A stretch of 64,000 nucleotides of DNA. Source: an uncultured Corynebacterium sp. (lineage in GTDB: Bacteria > Actinomycetota > Actinomycetes > Mycobacteriales > Mycobacteriaceae). Of this stretch, positions 24,284-33,900 are shown in pieces. A program made the position numbers and the translations under genes. The notes beneath the pieces are model-generated. The model saw nothing but the letters and a program-made list of their open reading frames with translations, had not been told where the DNA came from and did no database searches. The stretch is taken from contig NZ_CALUCS010000006.1 in assembly GCF_943914615.1 (NCBI RefSeq), positions 51,600 through 115,599 of the forward strand. The letters are read 5' to 3'. Numbering within the stretch: the first letter of the stretch is position 1; each line of letters begins with the position of its first letter.

Positions 24284-25627
24284 CTAGATAACACCCTGTG
24301 CCAGCATCGCATCGGCCACCTTGCGGAAGCCGGCGATGTTGGCGCCAAGGACGTAATCGTCTTCGCGGTCGTATTCCCGGGCCGTCCTATCGCAACGCTT
24401 GAAGATTCCACGCATAATGTCGCGCAGGCGCTTGTCCGTGTAGTCAAAGGTCCAGGAATCGCGGGAGGCATTCTGCTGCATCTCCAGGGCAGAGGTAGCC
24501 ACACCACCGGCGTTGGCAGCCTTACCCGGAGCGAAGAAGACCTTGCGCTTACGGAAAGTCTCGATAGCCTCCGGGGTGCAAGGCATATTCGCGCCCTCTG
24601 CGACGTAGCGGCAGCCATTGTCGGCGAGCATGATGGCCGACTCGCCGTCCAGCTCGTTCTGGGTGGCACACGGCAGAGCAACATCGGCCTCAACCTCCCA
24701 GATGTTGCCACCCTCGTGGTAAGTCACGCCGTCGGTCTCCTTGGCGTAGTCGGAAAGGCGTGCGCGGCGCACCTCCTTAACATCCTTCAGCAACTCAATA
24801 TCCACGCCCTCAGGGGTGAATACGTAGCCAGAGGAATCGGACATGGCAACGACGGTTGCCCCGAGCTCCTGGGCCTTTTGAGCAGCGTAGATGGCGACGT
24901 TACCGGAACCGGAGACGATGACCTTGGCACCGTCGAAGCGATCGTCGTGGGCACCCATCATTTCCTGAGTGAAGTACACGGTGCCGTAGCCGGTGGCCTC
25001 GGTGCGGACCAGGGAACCACCCCAGGTCAGACCCTTGCCGGTAAGCACGCCGGACTCGTGGCGATTCGTCATACGGCGGTACTGGCCGAATAGGTAGCCA
25101 ATCTCGCGCCCACCCACACCGATGTCACCGGCGGGGACGTCGACCTCTTCGCCGATGTGCGTGTGCAGCTCCGTCATGAACGACTGGCAGAAGGACATAA
25201 TCTCTCGGTTCGACTTGCCCTTCGGGTCGAAGTCCGAGCCACCCTTGGCGCCGCCGATCGGCAGGCCCGTCAGGGAGTTCTTAAAGATCTGCTCGAAGCC
25301 CAGGAACTTGATGATGCCCAGGTTCACCGACGGGTGGAAGCGCAGGCCGCCCTTGTAGGGGCCGAGCACGGAGTTGAACTGCACGCGGAAACCGCGGTTT
25401 ACACGCACTTCACCCTCGTCGGTGATCCACGGGACGCGGAAGATGACCTGCCGTTCCGGCTCGCACATGCGCTCGATGAGTGCGTAGTTTGCGTAATGCT
25501 CGTCCTTCTTCAGGACGTACGTCAGGCTGTCCAGCACCTCTGAAACGGCCTGGTGGAACTCTGGCTCCCCCGCGTTGCGTTGAATGATCTGCTGGTAGTA
25601 ACCGCTAACGGTTTCTTCGACGTTCAT
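24284..25627 (-). CDS. gdhA: NADP-type glutamate dehydrogenase
   Basis: Assimilates ammonium by reductive amination of 2-oxoglutarate. The 447 residues match the hexameric GDH type. The catalytic Lys region is GPYKGGLRFHPSVNLGIIKFLGFEQIFKNSLTGLPIGGAKGGSDFDPKGKS, the catalytic Asp lies in VPAGDIGVGGREIG, and the cofactor loop is VSGSGNVAIYAAQKAQELGA. The stop is three bases before rimM, an unusual position for gdhA. With amtB, glnK and glnD defective or absent nearby, this may be the main ammonium-assimilating route. Confidence 0.95.
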   Translation of the reverse strand: MNVEETVSGYYQQIIQRNAGEPEFHQAVSEVLDSLTYVLKKDEHYANYALIERMCEPERQVIFRVPWITDEGEVRVNRGFRVQFNSVLGPYKGGLRFHPSVNLGIIKFLGFEQIFKNSLTGLPIGGAKGGSDFDPKGKSNREIMSFCQSFMTELHTHIGEEVDVPAGDIGVGGREIGYLFGQYRRMTNRHESGVLTGKGLTWGGSLVRTEATGYGTVYFTQEMMGAHDDRFDGAKVIVSGSGNVAIYAAQKAQELGATVVAMSDSSGYVFTPEGVDIELLKDVKEVRRARLSDYAKETDGVTYHEGGNIWEVEADVALPCATQNELDGESAIMLADNGCRYVAEGANMPCTPEAIETFRKRKVFFAPGKAANAGGVATSALEMQQNASRDSWTFDYTDKRLRDIMRGIFKRCDRTAREYDREDDYVLGANIAGFRKVADAMLAQGVI

Positions 25628-25806
25628 TGAGGATGCCTTCTTTGCCTCTCGCGAAAACCAAATGGTCGGCGCGCGACCGACCTGTGATGACAGTCATTCA
25701 GTCTACTCCCCATGACCGACAACACATTCAAGTGGTGCGTTCCGGGGGCAATCGGCACAATGGATAGCTTGAAGAACGCCCTGGAAGCCACCTTATAAAG
25801 AAAGAA

Positions 25807-25842
25807 AACCCCAGGTGAGTAGTAAGTACTCAACCTGAGGTT
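25807..25842 (-). terminator. Intrinsic terminator after rpsP
   Basis: Long near-perfect hairpin AACCCCAGGTGAGTA/TACTCAACCTGAGGTT with a short loop, followed on the minus strand by TTTCTTTC. It separates rpsP from gdhA-rimM-trmD. Confidence 0.8.
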
Positions 25843-25876
25843 AGGAAGCAGGCGACGGTTCGTACCGCCGATGCCT

Positions 25877-26410
25877 TTACTCTGCGGACTCGGCCTCAGC
25901 CTCTGCCTCGCCCTCGGAGTCAGCCTCAGCAGCCTCGGCCTTCTCGGCCTCCTCAGCAGCCTTAGCAGCAGCCTCTTCCTCTGCGGCAGCCTCAGCAGCG
26001 GCCTTAGCCTCTGCCTCTTCCTTGGCCTTGCGCTTCTTCTCGGTGATGGCCTCAGCGGTCGGGCCATCGGCAGCCTCAGCCAGAGCCTCGTTGAACAGGT
26101 CCAGCTTGGACTTCTTCTCCTCGGCCACCTTCAGGGTGCCCTCGGCACCCTCGATGCCCTTGTGCTTCTGCCAGTCGCCGGTGATCTTCAGCAGAGCCAG
26201 AACCGGCTCGGTCGGCTGTGCACCGACGCCCAGCCAGTACTGTGCGCGCTCGGAGTCGATCTGGATCAGGGACGGCTCCTGGGTCGGCTGGTAGATGCCC
26301 AGGTTCTCGATGATCTTTCCGGAACGCTTGGTGCGAGCATCCTGAACGACGACGCGGTACTCCGGGGTACGGATCTTACCCAGGCGCTGCAGCTTAATCT
26401 TGACGGCCAT
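25877..26410 (-). CDS. rpsP: 30S ribosomal protein S16
   Basis: S16 is a primary assembly protein of the 30S body. The conserved domain is residues 1-80 (MAVKIKLQRLGKIRTPEYRVVVQDARTKRSGKIIENLGIYQPTQEPSLIQIDSERAQYWL). The remaining 95 or so residues are Lys-, then Ala/Glu-rich, an acidic low-complexity tail also seen in other actinobacterial S16 proteins. Total length is 177 residues. It has its own terminator. The upstream 200 bases hold GC-rich inverted repeats such as CCGACCGTGGTCGG but no clear named leader. Confidence 0.96.
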   Translation of the reverse strand: MAVKIKLQRLGKIRTPEYRVVVQDARTKRSGKIIENLGIYQPTQEPSLIQIDSERAQYWLGVGAQPTEPVLALLKITGDWQKHKGIEGAEGTLKVAEEKKSKLDLFNEALAEAADGPTAEAITEKKRKAKEEAEAKAAAEAAAEEEAAAKAAEEAEKAEAAEADSEGEAEAEAESAE

Positions 26411-26614
26411 GTGATGGCTCCTTTTCTTCTAGTTGGTCACTGGGCAGTTCAGACACTCCGCGAAAACATTCTGGCCGGAGCCGGTTCAACCCTTCGTATT
26501 TTTGCTGCGCGTGACCACCGGCCGACCGTGGTCGGGGACGGTGTTACACAGACAACCTGCATAAGTGTAGTAGCCGGCACCTACGGGAAACAAATCCCCT
26601 GCTGGCAGTGCCCG

Positions 26615-28204
26615 CTACTTCTTCGGGAAGTTCATCTTCGACAGGTCGATACCCTCGAAGCCTGGGGGAAGCTGTTCCTGCATCTTCTCCAGGTCCTTCA
26701 TGCTGGGCATTCCGCCACCCATGCCCGGCATACCCGGCATGCCCGGCATTCCCTGGCCGCCGCCCATGCCCCGGCGCATGTTCTTGCGGTTCTTGTTTTT
26801 GGCCTTCTTGCCCTTCTTGCCCTTGCGGTGCACCTTCTGCTTCTTGGTTGCAGACCGGCCGCCCATGCCGAACTGGCCAGCCATCTTGCCCATCATCTTC
26901 TTGGCCTCGAAGAAGCGGTCCACCAGCTTGTTCACGTCGGAAACGCTCACGCCAGAACCGTTGGCGATGCGCTTACGGCGGGAGGCATTCAGGATCTTCG
27001 GGTCCTGGCGCTCGGCTGGGGTCATACCGCGGATAATGGCCTGGATGCGGTCCAGTTCTTTTTCATCCACCATGTCGGCCATCTTCGACATCTGGGAGCC
27101 ACCGGGCATCATCTTCAGGATGTTGCCCAAGGGACCCATCTTGCGGATCATCAGCATTTGCTCGAGGAAGTCCTCCAGCGTCAGGTCGCCGGAGGCCATG
27201 CGCATGGCGGAATCTTCGGCCTTTTCGGCGTCCAGCACCTGCTCGGCCTGCTCGATCAGGGTGAGCACGTCACCCATGCCGAGGATGCGGTTGGCCATGC
27301 GGTCCGGGTGGAAGATGTCGAAGTCTTCCTGCTTCTCGCCGGTGGAGGCGAACAGGATCGGCTTGCCGGTGACCTCGCGAATCGACAGTGCGGCACCACC
27401 GCGGGCGTCACCATCCAGCTTCGTCAGGACGACACCCGTGAAGTCCACGCCATCGCGGAACGCCTCAGCCGTAGTAACGGCATCCTGGCCGATCATGGCG
27501 TCAATAACAAAGAGCACCTCGTCGGGCTCCACCGCATCGCGAATGTTGCGCGCCTGGCGCATGAGCTCCTCGTCAATGCCCAAGCGACCCGCGGTATCGA
27601 TGATGACGATGTCGTGCTGGCTGCGGTAAGCCTCCTCGATACCACGCTGCGCGACGTCGACGGGATCCCCGTGACTGGTGCCCATCTCGTGGTCGTGGGA
27701 ATCCAGGCTGGTGCCCGGGTCCGGGGCGAAAGTCTTCACGCCGGCGCGCTCACCGACGATCTGCAGCTGCTGCACCGCACCCGGGCGCTGCAGGTCACAG
27801 GCCACCAGCATCGGAGTGTGGCCCTTCTTAGCCAAGTGCAGAGCCAGCTTACCGGCCAGGGTGGTCTTACCGGCACCCTGCAAACCGGCCAACATGATGA
27901 CTGTCGGCGGGTGCTTAGCCAGATTCAGCCGGCGGGTCTCGCCGCCGAGGATCTCCTTGAGCTCCTCGTTGACGATCTTGATGACCTGCTGCGCCGGGTT
28001 CAGCGCCTCGGATACCTCTGCCCCGGCGGCGCGCTCCTTGATGCGCTTAATAAAGGCGCGCACCACCGGGAGGGATACGTCTGCCTCCAAGAGCGCAAGA
28101 CGGATCTCGCGCGCGGTGGCATTAATATCAGCCTCGGACAGCTTGCCCTTGCCACGAAGGCCCTTCATGGCAGATTGCAGGCGGTCTGACAAAGACTCAA
28201 ACAC
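26615..28204 (-). CDS. ffh: Signal recognition particle protein Ffh
   Basis: SRP GTPase that delivers nascent membrane proteins to FtsY. The N domain is at residues 1-90. The G domain has LQGAGKTTLAGKLA (G1, about 107), VIIDTAGRLGIDEELM (G3) and VLTKLDGDARGGAALS (G4). The methionine-rich M domain ends in the repeat GMPGMPGMPGMGGGMPSM and the basic motif binding SRP RNA. It starts with GTG at 28202-28204; 529 residues. In related genomes, as I recall, the amtB-glnK-glnD operon lies upstream, and its remains are still found here. Confidence 0.96.
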   Translation of the reverse strand: MFESLSDRLQSAMKGLRGKGKLSEADINATAREIRLALLEADVSLPVVRAFIKRIKERAAGAEVSEALNPAQQVIKIVNEELKEILGGETRRLNLAKHPPTVIMLAGLQGAGKTTLAGKLALHLAKKGHTPMLVACDLQRPGAVQQLQIVGERAGVKTFAPDPGTSLDSHDHEMGTSHGDPVDVAQRGIEEAYRSQHDIVIIDTAGRLGIDEELMRQARNIRDAVEPDEVLFVIDAMIGQDAVTTAEAFRDGVDFTGVVLTKLDGDARGGAALSIREVTGKPILFASTGEKQEDFDIFHPDRMANRILGMGDVLTLIEQAEQVLDAEKAEDSAMRMASGDLTLEDFLEQMLMIRKMGPLGNILKMMPGGSQMSKMADMVDEKELDRIQAIIRGMTPAERQDPKILNASRRKRIANGSGVSVSDVNKLVDRFFEAKKMMGKMAGQFGMGGRSATKKQKVHRKGKKGKKAKNKNRKNMRRGMGGGQGMPGMPGMPGMGGGMPSMKDLEKMQEQLPPGFEGIDLSKMNFPKK

Positions 28205-28319
28205 TATTTAGTGCTCCCTTGTAGGTATCGGGGGTTGGCTTATAACTCCCCTAGCTTAGCCAGTGGCCTACACGACAGTCACATTTCACCGGTGTTTTAC
28301 AGCGTTTTAGAGTGCTGCT

Positions 28320-28556
28320 TTACAGCGCATCCTCTCCACGCTCGCCGGTACGCACGCGGATCACCTCGTCCACCGGGGTTATCCAAATCTTTCCGTCGCC
28401 GATCTTTCCAGTGCAGGCAGCACTGACAATCGCGTCGACGATGCTATCCACCGAGGCGTCCGCCGCCACGATCTCTAGCTTTACCTTCGGCACAAAGTCC
28501 GCCGCGAACTCGGCGCCGCGATACACCTCGCAGTGGCCACGCTGGCGGCCGAAGCC
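28320..28556 (-). pseudogene. glnK: PII protein GlnK, N-terminally deleted
   Basis: Only the C-terminal two thirds of a PII signalling protein remain. From GFGRQRGHCEVYRGAEFAADFVPKV to the normal end IRVRTGERGEDAL there are about 78 of the usual 112 residues. The start codon and first 35 or so residues are missing; upstream, the sequence changes directly into the C-terminus of amtB in another frame at about 28556. The T-loop residue that is adenylylated or uridylylated in PII proteins (Tyr in RGAEY) is Phe here. A working PII is therefore very unlikely. Confidence 0.85.
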
Positions 28557-29254
28557 TCGCCCTCGTCGTCGACCCTCCAGCCGATCGTGGCCTTGATCAG
28601 AATTGCGATCAGGTAGGTAACCAGGCCGGAGAGGATCATCGCCACCACTGCGATCACGATCTGTACCAACAGCAATTTGAGGCCGTCGACTCCGCCGCCG
28701 GTAAACACACCGTTGTCCTTCGACAGCAGCGCCAGGCCCACCGTGCCCCACAGCCCTGCAGCCAGGTGCACACCCACGACATCAAGGGAATCATCGTAGC
28801 CGAAACGGTACTTGAGACCGATTGCCATGCAGGCGATGACGCCACCTATGAATCCAATGACGATGGAAGTTAGGGGCGTCAACGTTCCAGCCGCCGGGGT
28901 GATCGTCACCAGACCTGCCACGGCGCCAGACGCGGCACCCAACGAGGTAGCGGCGCGATCGCGGTTAGTTTCACAAAGCATCCAACCGAGCATCGCGGCC
29001 GCGGCAGCGACCGTGGTGTTGATCCAGGCCAGACCAGCCATGCCGTCGGCAGCGAAGGCGGAGCCGCCGTTGAAGCCGTACCAACCGAACCACAGCAGTG
29101 CGGCACCGAGCATCACCATCGGCAGGTTGTGCGGGCGGCCCACCTTGGAGGGGAAGCCCGCGCGCTTACCAACGATCAGAGCCAGAACCAGCGACGCGCT
29201 GATGAGCATCCAAGCCGAATTTCCGGAGGTCAGTACAAGTTGATCTGGGGTCAT
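28481..29254 (-). pseudogene. amtB: Ammonium transporter AmtB with a large internal deletion
   Basis: The frame opens normally (MTPDQLVLTSGNSAWMLISASLVL, helix 1) and then jumps in frame to ALIVGKRAGFPSKVGRPHNLPMVMLGAALLWFGWYGFN, which in AmtB lies after helix 5. About 180 residues are gone, including helices 2-5 with the substrate site and one of the two pore histidines. The later helices and the second pore-His region (DVVGVHLAAGLWGTVG) remain. The C-terminus runs at RVDDEGEA into glnK sequence out of frame. A stable membrane remnant may be made, but transport is not expected. Confidence 0.85.
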
Positions 29255-29381
29255 TTTTCACATCCATATCTGTGAGCCTCAGCACTTGTGCTGCAAAGAA
29301 TAAAATGCTGAAAACTCGCATTCAGGAAAGAAAAATTTTTTGAGATGCAGATCACTGAATTTTTGGCCGGTCAACGCGAAT

Positions 29382-29410
29382 AACCCCGTACGCTGCACGC
29401 ATACGGGGTT
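29382..29410 (-). terminator. Terminator after ftsY
   Basis: Perfect 9-bp stem AACCCCGTA/TACGGGGTT with an 11-base loop and a weak T run; it separates ftsY from the amtB remnant. Confidence 0.7.
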
Positions 29411-29457
29411 ACTTACGTAAATTCTTTAATTTTTTGCTGTCCGAAGGGGCTTATTTT

Positions 29458-30939
29458 CTACCCCAGCAGTGCATCGACGAAGCTTTCGACCTCGAACGGG
29501 GCCAGATCGTCCGCGCCTTCGCCGAGGCCTACCATCTTCACCGGTACACCGAGTTCTTCCTGTACCTGGAAGACGATGCCACCCTTTGCGGTGCCGTCGA
29601 GCTTAGTGAGCACCACGCCGGAAATGTCCACGACCTCGCGGAACGTGCGTGCCTGCATGAGGCCGTTCTGGCCGACGGTCGCGTCCAGCACCAGCAGCAC
29701 CTCGTCGACCTTCGCCTTCTTCTCTACCACGCGCTTGACCTTGCCCAGCTGGTCCATCAGGCCCACGCTGGTGTGCAGGCGGCCGGCGGTATCGACCAGG
29801 ACGACGTCCACGCCGGCGTCGATGCCCTTCGCCACCGCGTCGAACGCAACGGAGGCCGGGTCTGCGCCCTCTGCGCCGCGTACTGTTTCTGCTCCCACTC
29901 GACGCCCCCACGTCTCCAGCTGATCAGCCGCAGCCGCACGGAACGTATCCGCCGCGCCGAGCAGAACCTTGTGGCCCATGCCGATGAGCACGCGGGACAG
30001 CTTGCCGGTGGTGGTGGTCTTACCGGTTCCGTTGACACCTACCACCATGATCACGGCTGGCTTGCCCTCGTAGGGCATGGCTTTGATAGAGCGGTCCATG
30101 TCCGGCTTGCAGGCATCGATCAGCGCCTCGCGGAGCATGCCGCGGGCTTCAGCCTCGCTAGAGACACCATTGACGGCGATGCGCTCACGCAGGTCGTCGA
30201 CAACCTTCATGGTGGTTGGGGTGCCCAGGTCGGCCATCAGAAGGGTGTCTTCGATCTCCTCCCATGCGTCCTCGTCGAGGTCGCCGGCGCTCAGGATGCC
30301 GAGCACACCGCGGCCGATGACGTTCTGGGACTTGGACATGCGGCCGCGCAGCTTGCCCAGGCGGCCCTGGACGGGCGCGATCTCCTCGCGCTGTTCCGCG
30401 GGAGCTGGCTCGGGTTCGGGTTCCGGCTCGGGCTCAACTACCGACTCGGGCGTCGGCTCGGGCTCCGGTTCCGGCTCGGGCTCAGCGACAGGCTCCGGCT
30501 CCTCCACCGGCTCTGGCTTGGGCGTGGGCGCAGGGGTCGGGGCAGCCTTCGGCGCCTCTGGTTCGGGTGTCGGCTCGGGCTCAGGGGTTGCTGCCGGCTC
30601 CGGAGCGGCCTCTGGTTCCGGCGTCGGCTCCGGAGCAGCCTTGGGCTCCGGGGTTGCCTCCGGGGTTTCCTTCGGCTTCTTCAGCTCCTGGTCAGGGCGC
30701 AGTGCCGGCTGCTTCTCGGCGGTCGCGGCACCGGCTCCGGCGCCACCACCGGCGGTGAAGTTAAACCCGCCCTGGGCCTTGTAATCGCCGCTGCTGGGCT
30801 TCTTCTGTTCGATCTCCTCCTTCTTCTCGAAGGAAACCTGCTTCGCCTTGTTCCGGCGCAAACCCAGAACGACAAGAATCGCCACCACGATGGCGAGAAC
30901 CAAAAGTCCAATGAGGACCCACATCAAGACAGTATTCAT
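29458..30939 (-). CDS. ftsY: SRP receptor FtsY
   Basis: Membrane-associated GTPase that receives SRP-ribosome complexes. An N-terminal membrane anchor (MNTVLMWVLIGLLVLAIVVAILVVLGLRRNKAKQ) is followed by a low-complexity Pro/Glu/Ala region (about residues 70-190). The NG domain follows, with GVNGTGKTTTTGKLS, VVLVDTAGRLHTS and LTKLDGTAKGGIVFQ. 493 residues. The charged linker is longer than in many bacteria but is common in actinobacteria. The gene order smc, unknown protein, ftsY matches my memory of related genomes. Confidence 0.95.
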   Translation of the reverse strand: MNTVLMWVLIGLLVLAIVVAILVVLGLRRNKAKQVSFEKKEEIEQKKPSSGDYKAQGGFNFTAGGGAGAGAATAEKQPALRPDQELKKPKETPEATPEPKAAPEPTPEPEAAPEPAATPEPEPTPEPEAPKAAPTPAPTPKPEPVEEPEPVAEPEPEPEPEPTPESVVEPEPEPEPEPAPAEQREEIAPVQGRLGKLRGRMSKSQNVIGRGVLGILSAGDLDEDAWEEIEDTLLMADLGTPTTMKVVDDLRERIAVNGVSSEAEARGMLREALIDACKPDMDRSIKAMPYEGKPAVIMVVGVNGTGKTTTTGKLSRVLIGMGHKVLLGAADTFRAAAADQLETWGRRVGAETVRGAEGADPASVAFDAVAKGIDAGVDVVLVDTAGRLHTSVGLMDQLGKVKRVVEKKAKVDEVLLVLDATVGQNGLMQARTFREVVDISGVVLTKLDGTAKGGIVFQVQEELGVPVKMVGLGEGADDLAPFEVESFVDALLG

Positions 30940-30983
30940 AGCCTCCAGTGAATCAGAACTTCGCGACTAATGCCGACTCATGG

Positions 30984-33900
30984 TTAGACAGTCGGCCCGA
31001 ACACGCCGCGCACCATGGCATCTGCCATGACGATATCTCCGGTCACGAGGTCCGGCACCAGCCGCGCCATGGCCGCCCATCCCGGGTAAGCGCTGAGCAG
31101 TTTGCCCAAGCTGGACATCTTCTTGTGCGCGTACATGCGGGTGGCCAGGGCGAACACCATGGAGATCACGGGCGCCAGCGCCCAGCGGTTTTCCGGAGTA
31201 TCGGTATCCACACCCTCCAGCCGGTCGAAGCGCACGCGCGCGGAGAGGTACAGCTGCCGGTTCGCGGCCTTCACCTTGCGCAGCAGCGTGACGGCGGTCT
31301 TCATCAGTTCCGGGTCGCCCAGCAGTTCGGAGAGTTCGGCGCGCTTATTGAAGGTCTCGAACACGGCGATGAGGCGGCTGTTTTCCTCGCTCAACGCGCC
31401 CGGCACTACCCCGGCCTTGCCGAAGAACATGTCCAGCACGGCCTTCTGCTGTGCCGGATCCATGTGCGCGATCTGCACGGTGGTGCTGTCGATGCACGCG
31501 GTATCCAGGGACACGTCGCGGCCGGTATCGACGGTCTGCACGGCGGGTTGCCCGGCGACCTTCTTGAGCTCTTGCCGCAGGCGCTTGTCTTGTTCTTTTT
31601 GTTCTGACGCCCCTTCGGGGTCAACCAGCGACATGTCCCCGAGGATCTCGAGTGCTGCGATCCACGGGGTATTCGAGCGTTCGGATTCATCCCCCACCAG
31701 GGTGGAGTGCACCAGCCCGGACAGGATGAACTGCGCGGGGCGGTCGGCGGCGGGAACCAGGGACTGCGACATGGCGTGGACGGATTCCCGCGGGTTGTTC
31801 GTCAGCGCTGTCCGCAGGTTGTCCAGCACGTCGAAGCGTCCGCGCAGCCAGCCGGCCTGCACGTCCCAGAGGGTGGACAGCGTGGCGGTATCGCTGGGGA
31901 GCTCTTCGGATTCGCCCGCCAGGAAGGCGGCCAGCTGCACCCACGGGTCTGTGTCGGCGTCTTCCTTGTTGGCTCCGAAGTAGCCCTCGGCTTGTGCGAC
32001 GGCAGCGTGTTGGCCAGCGGCGACGGGGGCGCGCAGGTAATTGAAACGGTCGCGGCCGAATAGCTGCACGCTCAACGGGCCGGCGCCTACGAGCTCGGCC
32101 GGTAGGGTGCCCTGGGCTAGAGTGCTCTGTTCTAGGGCGCCTGCTGCACTGGGGGTAGCCTGCAGCTCCACGAAGTATGCGGCCTGCCAGGGCGCGGTGA
32201 TGGGCCAGACCCACGCGCCGGCGCCCGGTGCGCCGAACTGCATCGGGGCCTCCTCGGATTCGTCCTCGCCGTGGATGAACAGGGCATCCCCGTCGACGGA
32301 GGCGGTGTAGTCGAATCCGGGCACGATGCGGGCCAGGCGAACGCTTACGCGGCGGTCCTCTACGAATTCCAGCTCGATGGCTCCAGAGGTCAGCGTGGCC
32401 AGGGATCCAGCGGCGCTGGCGAGATCCACGAACCACGTGACCTCGTCTATCGTTTCCAGCTTCAGAGTGCGCACAGGCGAGCCATGGTGGTTGCGGATCA
32501 CCACGCGGGCGTCGTCCATCAGCGCCAGGTTCTCCGCCTTGGATCCCATGCCCGGGCGGAAGCCGGGGCGTACACGGAAGCGGGTCTGCGTGTCGATGGA
32601 ACGGGCGGAGACTTCGATGGGGTCGGTGCGCCACATCGGATCCTCCCCCTGCATCGTCAGCTGGTAGCGCAAGCGGGAGGGCTTGACGATGACGGGCAGC
32701 GCGTCACCCGCCTCGGTCTGTACGACGGTGGTGCTAAAGCGGTCGGTGGGCCCGAGCTTTTGCGGCGGGATCTTCTCGAAGGGCTTCTCCCCTGGCAGCA
32801 GGCGCACCGTCACGGGGCTTAGGCCCCCGGCCATCGGCAGGCGAGTTTGGGTACTGGGCCCGCCGAACTCCATCTCCAGGGAAAGCCCCTCTACCAGGGC
32901 GTATTCGTGTCGGAAGGATTCGTTGCGAGGGCCGCGCAGGCGCACCAGGTACTCGCCCACCCAGGGGCTATCCCACGCCTCGGGGTCGAAGACGTCGAAC
33001 ACGCCGCCCTCGGCGGGAACCTCCAGCGGTTCTTCGTCGGAGACGGCCTCGCCGGTCTGCCCGGGGCCAGCGTAGGCGGAGACAGACAGGTACCAGATCT
33101 CGTCCGCGCCGGAGATCGTGGGCGGGAATTCCACCTGCAGGCTCTGGGAGTGGATCACCTTGCCGGAGGTGGTTTCCACGCCGCCCACCACGTCATCGGG
33201 CTCTACGAACTGGGCGCGCTGGCGCGGGTCCACGGCGCGCACTCCGGCCATGGACGGGCTGCGCTCACCCGGCTTGGCGATGTGCAGACTCAGGCATTCG
33301 CTCAAGTCCAGCCGGCGGATGACCCACCCGTTCCAGCTCTTCATCGGCTGTTCTTCCAACACTGGGATGTCCGCACCGGTCACCGGATCCACTGCGGAAG
33401 TCTCGGCGGGAACCACCACGTACACCTGCTCGTGATGCAGGGAAACTCGGTCGGTCAGGTCCGTGCCGCGGATGGTGAACACCAGCATCGGATCTTCGGT
33501 ATCCACCAGCGGTAGCTGCCAGTGCTGGCCGTCGTTGGCGTTGCGCACGCTGACCTTGCGCAGCGGCTGGCGCACGGGAATGTCCAGGATCTCGGTCACT
33601 GCCCGGCCCGCGTTATCCGCATGCATGGTGCGGAAGGCCGCGGGTTCGCCGTCGAAATCCAGGCGCCAACGCACCTCGGTGTGCACCTTCCCCTCGCTCT
33701 CCAGGGGCTGCGAGGGCAGGCGCAGAACCACGCGCTGGCGCAGCGTATCTAGCTGCAGGCGCGGCTGGTCTTCGCGGTGTGCCACGCCCACACTGTGACG
33801 CCGATCCTGCGTGCCCACCGGCCTCTCCCGCAGCTCTTCAATCACATCCTCCAGGATGAGTGCAGGCAGCTCCACGGCGGGAAGCGTGTACTCCCAGGAG

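Noticed and set aside
26460..26560. A known leader RNA upstream of rpsP
   Set aside because: Only small GC-rich inverted repeats are seen; no recognisable riboswitch or 4.5S RNA.
25871..28189. A 772-residue open frame opposite rpsP and ffh
   Set aside because: Antisense to two certain genes; long only because of the high GC content.
28801..28870. GATGACGCCACC in amtB and several GGCGTCAATAA stretches (in rimM, ffh, leuC) as copies of the dispersed word
   Set aside because: They lack the T-rich tract or encode strictly conserved protein motifs, so they were left out of the count.
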